NCBI RefSeq assembly: GCF_964355755.1
Contig: NC_092680.1
Location: 9,587,001 to 9,651,000, forward strand
DNA from: Antedon mediterranea
Taxonomy: Eukaryota; Echinodermata; Crinoidea; Comatulida; Antedonidae
DNA length: 64,000 nt
Direction: 5' to 3'
In this document: piece by piece, positions 33,801-40,689 of the stretch
Position numbering within the stretch: the stretch's first letter is position 1
Layout: each line of letters begins with the position of its first letter
Position numbers and translations under genes: made by a program
Notes under the pieces: model-generated
Told to the model about the DNA's origin: nothing
Database searches by the model: none
Seen by the model: only the letters and a program-made list of their open reading frames with translations

Positions 33801-36663
33801 ATGAATATTATACGTTGGCTGGGTTACCTTTTATCAGTCAATACACATATTCAGGAACTAACTCGTACATGATCTCTAACAGAGTTTCGGGTGAGTTTGA
33901 TTTCAGAGGACCACGTTTTCCAACCGACACCGCCAGTTCGTCGTCATTATATGCTGTACAAATTGCTTGTGATGCTCTAAGAAAAGGGGATTGTGACACA
34001 GCAATTGCCGGAGACGTAAATAACAATCATAATCCTACAGTTACACTTGGTTTCTCTCAAACTGAATTGCTTTCTCCTGAGTCGACAGTGGACGAAAACA
34101 GCCGAAGTGAAGGTATAATAATTCTTAAGTCACTAAGCCAAGCAAAAGCAGACAAAGATCGTATTTATGCAGTGATTCAAGGCGATGCTATTACAAATTA
34201 TGATGGAGCACCAGTTATTGCAAATCATAGCCATGATGCCCAAATTGATCTCGCACATAACATAAATAAAGCGGTAAAAGTTGACTTCAGTAATATCGCA
34301 TGTGTCACTGAAACTAAACTAGGAGACAAGACTGAAGAAAATGCCATTGTCAAATCCATGGGTAAGCAAAGTTCAGAAGTCGAAGGCGTTGCTGGAATAG
34401 GAGGAGTTATCATGGTAGCATTGTTATTACATCATCGAGAAATTCATTGCATTGTGCAATTCAAACATAATCCAAATATACAATTTCAAGATTTGAAACT
34501 GAGAGTTCCGGCAACTAACATCCCTTGGTCGGTTGCTTCGACGCTCTTTGTAGGCTGTAGCTCATTTGAAGCCAATGGTGCTAACACACTTGTGTTTGAA
34601 ACTGCGCCTGTGCCTAAAGTACAGTACGTTCATCAAATTGAACCATTGTCGTTTGAATCATATAACATGTTGATGATCTCGGCTCATTCACTAGAAACTC
34701 TTCGTCAAAGATGTATCGACTGGAAAGACTTCTTATCAAATTTAACAGGATTGGAGTCTTTTAAAAATATGTTATACACAGCAAATTTGAGAATTACTAT
34801 TCACAAAGAGAGAGCAGTTTTTGTAGCAAAGTCAAGTTATGAGTTTGTGAACTTATTGCAAAAGAAATTAGTCGGAGAAAGCTCAGATGCTATAATTGAA
34901 GGCAAAGCAAAAGATGACAAGTCTGTTAACCGAACAGTTTTTGTTTTCTCTGGCAGTGGTACTCAGTGGTGGGGCATGGCGAGAGAATTAATCAATACAC
35001 AACCTATATTCAAAAAAGTCATAAAGGTAATTAGTTTTCAGATATTACTGGAATATACAAAACCTAGAGGTTGGTGGTTGAAATCATATATTCAAAATTA
35101 TAATTATTTATCACGGATACAATGATTAAAACAATTACCAATAATTTGTTTTTACCTACTTCAATAAGATAATAATATAATTATTTTATAGAAGATAGAT
35201 GGTTTTTTAGAAAAGACTGGTGGAAAATGGTCGCTTATTGAAATGTTAACAGTAGAAACTGATAAAAACAGAATCAAAGGTGATACAGGTAAACATTTTT
35301 GTTATTCTATAATATACCCCTAAGTAGACTCTTGTCATTTGAGTGATTTGCTTTAGATTAGTGTATATTAGTTTGAATAATTAATGGGAACAAGACGTGG
35401 AATTTGTTTATGGCTGCCTATGAATATTTTGATCTGTTGTTGACACAATTCATAGTTTTTTTTTATATACCTATGTAGGGTGCATGTCATATTATTTCCA
35501 CTCTGCTTCGCCTCGTTTTAAATAATATTATTAAAAAGATCATTTCTGAATGATTTTAATCTATCTATTTAGTGTCTAGTATAATCAAGCTTATAATTAT
35601 AACGTTATACATTTTATATATAACAATTAGAAAAACATACTGTACTAAACTTATGCAACCGATTAATAAATGTGTATTTTACCTTAATATATAATTATAT
35701 TTTAATTGTTAATTGCTTTAAACAGAAATTTCACAAGTCTGCATTTGTAGCGTTCAGATTGGATTAGTTGAACTTTACAAACATTATGGAGTAAGGCCGA
35801 GTGCCATCATCGGTCAGAGTGTAGGTGAGGTGGCAGCAGCCTACGCAGCTGGACTTTTCACTATGGAAACAGCAGTCAAACTAATATTTAAACGAGGAAA
35901 TATCCTAAGTAAAATAAGTGGCTCAGGAACGATGATGGCAGTTCTTCATGACGTGGAAGTTGTCAAAAGAAAGCTAGACTGTACTCCAATAGAGATAGAC
36001 ATAGGGGCAATAAACAGCCCTAAGCAGATTGTATTGTCTGGGAAAACAGAGTTACTTATTGAATTTTCATCCAAATTAAAAAAAGAGGGCATATTGACAA
36101 AATTACTAAATGTTAATAGTCCATTTCACAGTCGTCATCAAGACGATTTGAAGGAAGAATTTCTTAGAAATACTAGTTTCCTTAATCAGAAGCAAACATA
36201 TTCAACTAACGAAACATCTGTTATTCCAATGATGTCAACTGTAACAAACCGTTATATTACCCTACAAGAAGCACATGACCCTGCTTACTGGTGGAGTAAT
36301 ATTCGCCAGATGGTGCGTTTAAAAGACGCAATAGATGTCGTACTCAATAGCGGTTGCAATGGTTTTTTAGAAATAGGAGCTCATCCAACGTTGTCACCAG
36401 TTATTAAAGAAACTATAGCTTCGAAATCGATCAAACCAACGATTTACTTTATCACTCATTCTCTTAAAACACCACGTGATGTAAGTAACACTGCCAATGA
36501 TAATCTAAATTTCATCACATCGTTAGCACAGATGTTTGCAGAAGGTTACCCTGTTGATATGACACCGCGCTTTGAAGAGTTTAATTGCATGGTGGAGTCA
36601 TTGCCATTGTATCCATGGCAACATATACGGAGTCCAGCAGCAACTAAAAATAAGGGACCATGA
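15647..36663 (+). CDS. KS-AT polyketide synthase-like protein with inactive KS (4 exons, 872 aa)
   Basis: Exons 15647-15872, 33669-35026, 35192-35288 and 35726-36663 have GT...AG borders and matching phases (1, 0, 1), giving 2619 nt and one open frame. The KS spans about residues 22-395, a linker and docking part follow, and the AT spans about residues 497-850. In animal type I PKS the KS condenses acyl chains through Cys-His-His. Here the Cys of DTACSSS is Ser165 (codon AGT at 33935), the HGTG of EAHGTGT is deleted between Glu290 and Thr291, and the NIGH His is absent around residues 307-318. The AT keeps GQS592VGE, His695 (PFHSRH) and Arg617. The protein ends just after PLYPWQ, with no DH, ER, KR or ACP. 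It is either an acyltransferase or scaffold paralogue, or a recently dying gene. The open frame across four exons argues for recent or continuing constraint. Confidence 0.8.
15908..16510. other. Intron 1 sequence without recognised elements
   Basis: This is noncoding sequence. I looked for an extra KS exon with an FFGIS-type motif and saw none. Confidence 0.5.
16511..16539. repeat. (AAT)n microsatellite
   Basis: About ten AAT/TAA units are followed by TTTATTTCGGAACC. In minus-strand sense this looks like the tail of a retroposon covering part of 16540-16870, but no protein supports it. Confidence 0.7.
16880..17325 (+). pseudogene. LINE 3' fragment
   Basis: The + strand reads FRSYCINMYCSPLWSS, then (other frame) KVCYNDAFRRLFGQPRFVSA, then PSFYEYLRISTYRFLTSIM. 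This is the C-terminal end of a non-LTR reverse transcriptase protein with one or two frameshifts. The tail AAAAGTTGAATTGAATTGAATA at 17300-17325 has the same GAATT-type 3' end as the LINE at 24296-28634. Confidence 0.75.
19390..19650 (+). repeat. Imperfect tandem duplication, about 120 bp unit
   Basis: CATCTGACCAT..., TATATACTGCAAAATCCTGA and CGGGCAGAATAAAG occur twice in order (19391-19500 and 19547-19635). It is noncoding. Confidence 0.7.
20550..20862 (-). mobile_element. tRNA-derived SINE, copy 2
   Basis: It is the reverse-strand relative of the SINE at 13395-13700. It keeps a cleaner B box (GGGGTTCGAGACTC, minus strand, about 20766-20779) and the A box TGGCCGAGCGGTTAAGAC (about 20816-20833). 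It interrupts the right arm of the long inverted repeat, so it inserted after that repeat formed. Confidence 0.85.
21192..21354 (+). repeat. 5' LTR of the BEL/Pao element
   Basis: About 163 bp, similar to 31181-31303 plus 31813-31855. The downstream leader TGGTAGCAGAGCGAGG starts with TGG and may be the primer-binding site. Confidence 0.75.
21391..22140 (+). pseudogene. BEL/Pao gag N-terminal region, frameshifted
   Basis: Three overlapping frames read in order: MAMPINTLSRQLGQRYRYIK; KKFETYTEVNNKLLTEDQEN; and KLENEIEKLTLELDDELSQL. They are Glu/Lys-rich and look like coiled coil, as in BEL/Pao gag N-termini. Frame changes near 21580 and 21785 break the protein. Confidence 0.6.
22195..23544 (+). 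pseudogene. BEL/Pao gag core, zinc knuckles and protease
   Basis: VPQFEGDKRNYESWKSAF opens a DUF1759-type gag core (ORF 22262-22882), which runs to the zinc-knuckle-like CVVCGEGHALYAC. The next frame (22870-23544) continues with CCLGGGHFRDECKRSRTCG and a His/Cys cluster, a spacer rich in Asn/His, and the aspartic protease (DUF1758-like) with INALLDEANSKSYLNADIA. One frameshift at about 22870-22880 separates the two ORFs, and another lies near 23520. Confidence 0.75.
23504..24295 (+). pseudogene. BEL/Pao reverse transcriptase, N-terminal part
   Basis: It reads HVDLLIGADQAELMYSIQDV, GEPIARLNPLGWTCIGNLG and RIVFDAAAQTPGKCLNDYI, ending in RFRRNPVAI where the LINE is inserted. These are standard BEL/Pao words for the protease-RT linker and RT motifs 1-3. 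The continuation is at 28635. Confidence 0.85.
24489..27455 (-). CDS. LINE ORF2: APE endonuclease-reverse transcriptase (988 aa)
   Basis: The N-terminal apurinic-type endonuclease (about residues 38-250) shows FGLNCRSVVNKFD, FSETWLTE, GGGVAFYV, YLVGDYNIN and TDISDHFPIF. The reverse transcriptase (about 500-770) shows [55 protein letters not shown] and the catalytic MYADDTN. The C-terminal region has TYAITVWGAT and QKKALRNICHV. All catalytic boxes are present and there is no stop, so this could be an active or very recently active copy. It nicks target DNA and copies its RNA into the genome. The start at 27455 is the first Met of the open frame. Confidence 0.9.
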   Translation of the reverse strand: MFECDLFDNVNVSTEYFNEDNLISSLEHSNLSSNFSIFGLNCRSVVNKFDLISNYLDSLVHAFSVIAFSETWLTEKDNINLYQLPGYSLIHNDRKDKRGGGVAFYVTNKLTYIIRNDLSSCMTEAETIFIEIELESGNNVICGIVYRPPSRSLQKFDDELTCVMQMINLEKKKAYLVGDYNINLLQQSTDNTIQSHLDTIFSQSFQPIIKSPTRISDNCASIIDNIYCNIDSFTTSLKSGILITDISDHFPIFCVDTLEKHNKQYPRFVYKRQYSPQQTEYFLQELQSNQWNDVLFSNNANVAYQNFTNTLNKTIDNCFPLKRIRNKANKLKSPWITAEIARAISQKHKLYKKYKQNNTTTNKSTYIHFRNKLTTTIRNRKKEYYMVQFERNKQDIKKTWTILNDIMGRKKTTNLPRKIKLGTETFSDNDEKADAFNSFFINIGEKLNNKFRHESQNEEITHRTFLKGNFTSSMFFKPVTEHELNHYIKNTKNTSPGHDGISAQLIKSASPFILKPLLHIINTSLSSGCVPADIKIAKVIPVFKNGDISDINNYRPISILPFFSKIFERIVYDQTICYLSKYNVLSKTQYGFRQHHSTSHALIQSIEKITNAIENKEFTLGVFLDLSKAFDTIDHDILLDTLRFYGIRGVPLNWFSNYLKKRLQYTFIVNTASSKMTVNTGVSQGSILGPLLFLIFINDISLACNHVDMIMYADDTNVFYSHNDITQAFDTMNQELSILSDWFIANKLTLNVNKSKYVIFKARNKSADTTSLELRMGNECIVKATEVKFLGLFLDETLSFNFHVNEVANSISRIIGVLNKVKSMLSSKILLTVYNALILPRITYAITVWGATSATNLNRIHILQKKALRNICHVHFMHPSHPLFISTQTLNIFDLYTKHTAIFMYQYKHNLLPESFNNLFSTSASFHNYSTRNRSNYCPQLKRTKVGQQCISYQGTHIWNNLTDYIKQSPTLSLFKQRLKQYYNNRNI
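27456..28346 (-). other. Inter-ORF region of the LINE with internal duplication
   Basis: Noncoding sequence separates ORF1 and ORF2. It contains an imperfect duplication (about 27690-27880 and 27955-28075) sharing GCCACTTAA, GGTAAACA(G/A)CTACGTTGA and TCATTAT words. It may carry a promoter or ribosome-entry function for ORF2; that is speculation. Confidence 0.5.
28347..28634 (-). pseudogene. LINE ORF1 C-terminal remnant
   Basis: The minus frame reads ENCHRTGKRRLDNKPRHIIA, KFLYRPQRNQVL, VFITEDLPDADMKKKRELST and NGQLFIDGKPYKPLK, then a stop at 28347-28349. This is the C-terminal domain of an L1-type ORF1 RNA-binding protein (RPR.I..KF, then EDLP...KKR). The N-terminal two thirds are lost through 5' truncation. 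Confidence 0.75.
28635..31075 (+). pseudogene. BEL/Pao RT C-terminus, RNase H and integrase, broken
   Basis: It starts with MCEITEMYLQIQLSTEDRPY and FGVNSSPFMAQYVVK. The catalytic box reads TYMDGSMDS where YMDDSMDS is usual, so the second Asp is changed to Gly. RNase H follows (LHTFCDASEKAYGACAY, IPRLELIAAVEGL, WSDSRDTLYW, ENPADLLTRG). The integrase region has CYECKKRNARPMQPKMAPLP and ISVDFGGPF, VRAVHLEVAWSLDTD, a stop, LSDNGTNFVGG, and after frameshifts FNLPGAPP. Frame breaks lie near 28855, 29160, 30090, 30330, 30742 and 30880. Confidence 0.85.
31181..31855 (+). repeat. 3' LTR of the BEL/Pao element, split by a MITE
   Basis: 31181-31303 and 31813-31855 together match 21192-21354 with few changes and one 3-bp insertion (GGAGGTGATT versus GGTGATT). 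The break falls after AAAGTGACAG. Confidence 0.85.
31304..31812. mobile_element. MITE with perfect 33-bp inverted repeats
   Basis: 31317-31349 (starts CTTACGAATACGATAACG) is the exact reverse complement of 31764-31796. The outer 13-15 bases match less well. The element is about 509 bp, has no ORF, and carries extra ATTCGTAA words inside. Only AG is clearly duplicated at the insertion point, so the superfamily is undecided. Confidence 0.85.
31900..32545 (-). pseudogene. LINE C-terminal fragment
   Basis: The minus strand reads WFRSFRKSDLKNVQCLVNKA, CRITKQIIRFDDV, then after stops WLRSGRRLRA-like words. This is the C-terminal end of a LINE family common in marine animals. Upstream on the same strand (32320-32540) NKLNWDEHCKTIMS-like words continue it. 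It is heavily decayed. Confidence 0.65.
32546..33640. other. Intron 1 sequence, nothing recognised
   Basis: No exon with KS homology and no transposon protein was seen. It was checked for the missing KS segment without success. Confidence 0.5.
33669..35026 (+). CDS. PKS-like gene exon 2 (most of KS, linker, AT start)
   Basis: The acceptor TTGTTGTTCTAG precedes GTGGAGTTC, and the donor ATAAAG/GTAATT ends the exon. The exon runs from HIDTQMRNVLEVVLESIEDA (KS core) to FVFSGSGTQWWGMAREL (AT start). About 30 residues that normally join ERFD to FFGISPxEAExxDPQ are missing between exons 1 and 2. The KS glycine-rich C-terminal motif reads SSFEANGANTLVFE where NAH is usual. The AT N-terminal motif is GSGTQ where GQGTQ is usual. 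Confidence 0.9.
35192..35288 (+). CDS. PKS-like gene exon 3
   Basis: The exon is 97 bp between TTTTATAG and GTAAAC. It encodes KIDGFLEKTGGKWSLIEMLT followed by VETDKNRIKGDT, the AT helical segment normally reading like 'TGWSLLEELL...SRINET'. Phases 0 and 1 join its neighbours without a break. Confidence 0.85.
35726..36663 (+). CDS. PKS-like gene exon 4 (AT catalytic core and stop)
   Basis: The acceptor is TTTAAACAG. It encodes the AT nucleophile motif GQSVGEVAAAYAAG (Ser592; His of the common GHS is Gln591), the carboxylate-binding Arg617 in FKRGNIL, the catalytic His695 in NSPFHSRHQD, and EIGAHPTLSPVI near the end. The frame stops at TGA 36661-36663 after PLYPWQHIRSP. No further PKS exon was recognised downstream. 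Confidence 0.9.
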
Positions 36664-36680
36664 TCTAGTCGGGAAAAGCG

Positions 36681-36769
36681 ATGTTGGTGCTGTTATTGTT
36701 GCTGTCGCTACTGCTGCCGTTTATGTTGTCGCTGCTGTTGTTGCTGTTTCTACTTTTGTTGTTCGGTAA
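36681..36769 (+). repeat. Degenerate (GYT)n triplet tract
   Basis: The tract is a run of GTT/GCT/GCC triplets (TGTTATTGTTGCTGTCGCTA and onward) just after the PKS-like stop codon. It could be read as Val/Ala-rich or Leu-rich peptides, but it is more likely simple sequence in the 3' untranslated region. Confidence 0.65.
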
Positions 36770-37850
36770 ATTGTCATCCCACTTTATGTCCACTGCAAAC
36801 ATTTTCCAATTCTTCTTCTCTGAAGATACCGACCAGATCGAAGTTCTCGATATTATTCTCTTGCTGTCGTCTCCTCTTGGTTTCTTCTGTTGTTATCCAT
36901 CTAGTCAATGAAAATTGGCTTTATTAAGGTGTTAGGTTGCTAAAATTTCTAAAAAAGAATTTGTGAATCCTTGACTGTGATTGTCTATAGAGATAAATTA
37001 CGAGATCTGATTGACTTACGCTTTTGTTTACGATGAAACAGCATGACTTCCACCGTAGTTTCACGAATGAACGTTTCAATATTTTTTGTGAATATTTAGG
37101 AAGTTAATCGTTATTTTTATCCATATATTTTTTAAATAATAACAAGAAATATAATATTCTGTACCACACAGTGATATATTTTCGACTAGTTTGCCGTTAT
37201 TGAGAAGAAAATCAGGCGGAGGCTAAGCTAATCAGCGTCGCTACTTCATTGTTGATTTTCTGAAAATGAAGATTTCCTTAGCTAGAAAGTGACTTGTATG
37301 TTTTCACGCTGCTGCTCTAGCCCGCTACGTCACACGAGATGACTCATTCATTAGATGAAATCAAGCAGCTTTATAGTACTACACTTTGACATTTTTGTTA
37401 AAATGGAAACTCCACTATAATTTATTGGTACCACCTGTTGAATCCAAAAACGGCTGAGAAAAGAGTCTAACAACAAATCCCAAAGCATTCTGGTATTTAT
37501 GAGTCCCATGATATAATTCGCTGTCAGATAATCATTGAATTATTATCAAAACAGTCCATTGAAGTTTTTGTTTGTAATAGGATACTTGAAGTATCTAGGC
37601 GTGATGAAGTGACCCCCAGACTTGACCTTAGCAATAACAATAAGCGAGCAGCGTTTTTTGTAAGAAATATTCTTGTTATTAATAACTCTACATATAATAA
37701 ACCAATTTTAATAAACAATGGCTCATTTTAAAGCTTATTAAATATAGATTACGAATATATATCTATCGTTTCAAATTAATTAATTAAACTTCAGTATATC
37801 ACCGGGCGGTTTATAATTAATGTTCTTTGCCTAATCTATATTATAAGTGA
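36770..37850. other. Downstream region of the PKS-like gene, no further exon
   Basis: No dehydratase, ketoreductase or carrier-protein motif was seen. No AATAAA lies close behind the stop; the first clear AATAAA-like site is near 37708, so transcript end cannot be fixed. Confidence 0.5.
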
Positions 37851-37853
37851 GAG

Positions 37854-38125
37854 AGTTTGTCTGTCTGTTTGTCTGTTTGTTTGTTTGTTCGTTATACAAA
37901 TTTTTGTTACTGCACGTAATCTTACATATGGGGTATCAAAATGAACGCAATTGTATCGGGAATGTTCTAAGCTATATTTCAACATCATCCGCCACCTAGG
38001 ATCCAAGTTAGGGACCAAAATGTGGTCAAAACCCCCACTTTCGATGTTTGTTCGTTATACAAATTTCTGTTTCGGCACGTAACCATACGTATGGGGTATC
38101 AAAATGATGGCAATTGTACCCGGAA
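37854..38125 (+). repeat. (TGTC/TGTT)n tract and about 160-bp tandem duplication
   Basis: After GTCTGTCTGTTTG-type simple sequence (37857-37890), GTTCGTTATACAAATTT and ATGGGGTATCAAAATGA occur twice (about 37888-37950 and 38050-38110). Confidence 0.7.
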
Positions 38126-39000
38126 GGTTTTAAACTACATTTAAAAAAATTCCCCCGACTCCTGGGGTTTTTGTGGGAGGGGTGGCGGGGTTTGGTGTGG
38201 TGGTTTGTGATGTCATTTTTGCTAGGGCTCGGGGTTGTAGGCTATCGAATTGTAAAATTATACTACAAAAGTTTTACAGTATTTGAATTATCCTCAGCAA
38301 GGTGTTTGGGGAAATATAGATATACATATTTTATTCATTAACCAATATGACACCTATTCAATTACACATTTAGCAAAGTACTTTAACCATATCCAGCTAT
38401 GTATTGGCCTCCTGCATTACAGACATCCATTCCTGTGTGAACATACACACGTTGTTTACTGTTACTGTGTTCAACTACATCACCATGCCTCCAAGGAAAG
38501 AACGTCAATTGTGGGAGAGATAGGGTTTGGGAGTTGGGATTCAGGGGATTTAGCTTATCTGCGTTGTGTTTGTAGGGGGAGGAGGAGCGAAAATACTAGC
38601 GTAATGAAGTAGCCTATATGATTGGAAAGGTTACTATATTTGAACTGTCTAGGGGAGGAGTTAAGGTTTGTTGATGGTGGCTGGGGTGGTCCGCAGTATC
38701 TAAATTAGATATTTTAATTATCAGCCAATATGACACCTATTCATTTACACAATTTACAACGTACTTCAACCATTATTAGACCCATCATAGCTATGTATAC
38801 TCCTCTCAATTTGAAGCTTAGGTTGAATTGAATTTGTCCATCACTGGGAAGAATTTGTTTTTAAGAAAGAGTATGGGGTGTTTATTGAAGAGGGCCGCCA
38901 GTTGGTGAGTATAGACAGATACTGGCGTCGGGTGTTATGTACTGAGAAGCCTTTAAACTAATTTTGAAACCCGCCCTGGGGCGGGTATAATTGCTAGTGT

Positions 39001-39071
39001 GTTTATATATATAAAAGTATCTCTTCGGAGATCCCGCCTCATGAATAAAAATACTGAAAAATGAGGGCGTA
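39001..39071 (+). repeat. Dispersed repeat 'S', copy 1
   Basis: GTTTATATATATAAAAGTAT, CTCTTCGGAGATCCCGCCTC and AATACTGAAAAATGAGGGCG match 56018-56083. A GC hairpin (CCCGCCCTGGGGCGGG) lies 30 bp upstream. Confidence 0.65.
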
Positions 39072-39835
39072 ATGAACATTAATTCGAAATATCTCCTGAT
39101 CATTGTCCTCAAAGGGGACCTTGTCGATTCGTATCTTCATGTTCTACGACTTACGAGGTTATGTGGCCTAGATAAAATGACCAGTGTGACCAATCACATA
39201 ATAACTGTGGACAGGTGCTGTTTTACAGATTTCATTCGACATCTTTAATATAAATTAATATTCAAGTCAGTCTACTTTAAAATAAAGAAATACTTTGGAA
39301 GTGGCTAACTTGAGGTGGTTATTTTCGAGTCGGTCACTTACGAGAGATACGGTCGGCCATGTCATTTCCAAACATTGTAGGTGGAGGCATATTACATTAA
39401 AAAATATGTATAACTGTAAACAAACTATCCACATCAACTTATGGAAGGTGGCTGCTATGAGAGTAACACTGATTAGGGGAGAATAAAAAACAGCATTGGA
39501 ATGTAAGAGGTTTGACCGGCGCGTTGCACTCAGTCGTCGGGTTAGGATTTTGCGGATGCACATGCTTGATGAATGTTTAGTTCAAATACATTATTTACAA
39601 TACAGTATAATACAATATACAATACTTATCAGAGGTGGTTAATTATACTTAAAACAAATGAATGTAGGCCTAATTGTAACACAATCGGGCACTTAACATT
39701 TTTAAAGGTAATGTTTTAGACTTGTTTTGTCAGTGCAGTTGGCATCATTGCTGCTTTACCATAAACTTTAATAATTACCTTAGTTTTCCATTATTTAATC
39801 TACGATAAAGGAATTGCTAAGCCTGGTTGTGATAA
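39072..39835. other. No gene recognised
   Basis: This is noncoding sequence. ORFs at 39267-39563 (-) and 39295-39486 (+) overlap each other and have no recognisable domain. Confidence 0.5.
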
Positions 39836-40345
39836 CTTTTTTTTTCTTGTCTTGTGTGGGTTCGTCCCACTTTTATTATCATACTCTGTTATAAATATTA
39901 TATTTTTTAAACATAATTTTTCCTCTCGTTTATATCTTACAATGTTAAAAGTAATTGTAATAAAAACATTGCATTCATTATTTTACATTTAAAAAAAGTA
40001 ATTTAAATATATAAAATAATTAACAAAATGCCTAATAAAAGACGATAAAAATTGATTAAAAACGTACTTTTGACAGTTGTAATTATTCAATAAAGCTCGT
40101 GTTCGTGTTCGGGTAGAGAGGCTATAAACTCAGGAGAGGAATATAAAATACCCTCCCTTTTCACCAAGACAAAAATGAATGAGATGAGTAAGAAGAATGC
40201 AAAAGTTTGAAAAATAAGGTATTTAGAATGGATAGTATGGAATGATCTATTTAATGAAAACCGTAAGGTTAGAGTCCATACACTGTGCAAGTCCAAAATA
40301 GTATTTTGGCTCTGTGTGTACGCTTCATACCCGGATATATATATA
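39836..40345 (-). repeat. Dispersed repeat 'R1', copy 2
   Basis: It is the reverse complement of the R1 sequence at about 427-911 joined to 3408-3470, without the LTR element. It therefore shows the empty-site structure of R1 and supports the insertion boundaries given there. Confidence 0.8.
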
Positions 40346-40415
40346 TAATACCAATAAAAAGACTTAAAATAACTTTATACATCAATATTAAAATATTTGT
40401 ATATATATTCAATTA

Positions 40416-40437
40416 AATATATATATATATATATATA
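40416..40437. repeat. (TA)n microsatellite
   Basis: It is a run of about eleven TA units next to the R1 repeat. Confidence 0.8.
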
Positions 40438-40689
40438 CATATTATACATATACTCATCACAGGTACAGAAAAATTCAAAACGATAAAGATGGAAAAGTCG
40501 CTAAAATCGAAATTCGAAACTGGAACAGTTTGCTTGATATGCAGATTTTTCTTAACCTTTAGACCACTAGGGTTTTATGGTATTTTTCATCTTCGATTGG
40601 ATAGCGAATCTTTTTCACCCTCGTCGTATTACGGAAGAGCATAGATATATATTTATAACTATCAAAACGTACTAGAAAAGTCTAACAGT

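Noticed and set aside
36572-36911. Leu/Val-rich small ORFs downstream of the PKS-like stop (possible membrane peptide)
   Set aside because: They derive from a GTT/GCT triplet tract and overlap the AT exon in other frames. No start context or homology was seen.
38882-39563. Possible gene between the PKS-like gene and repeat R1
   Set aside because: Only short overlapping ORFs without domain motifs, and a copy of dispersed repeat S lies within.
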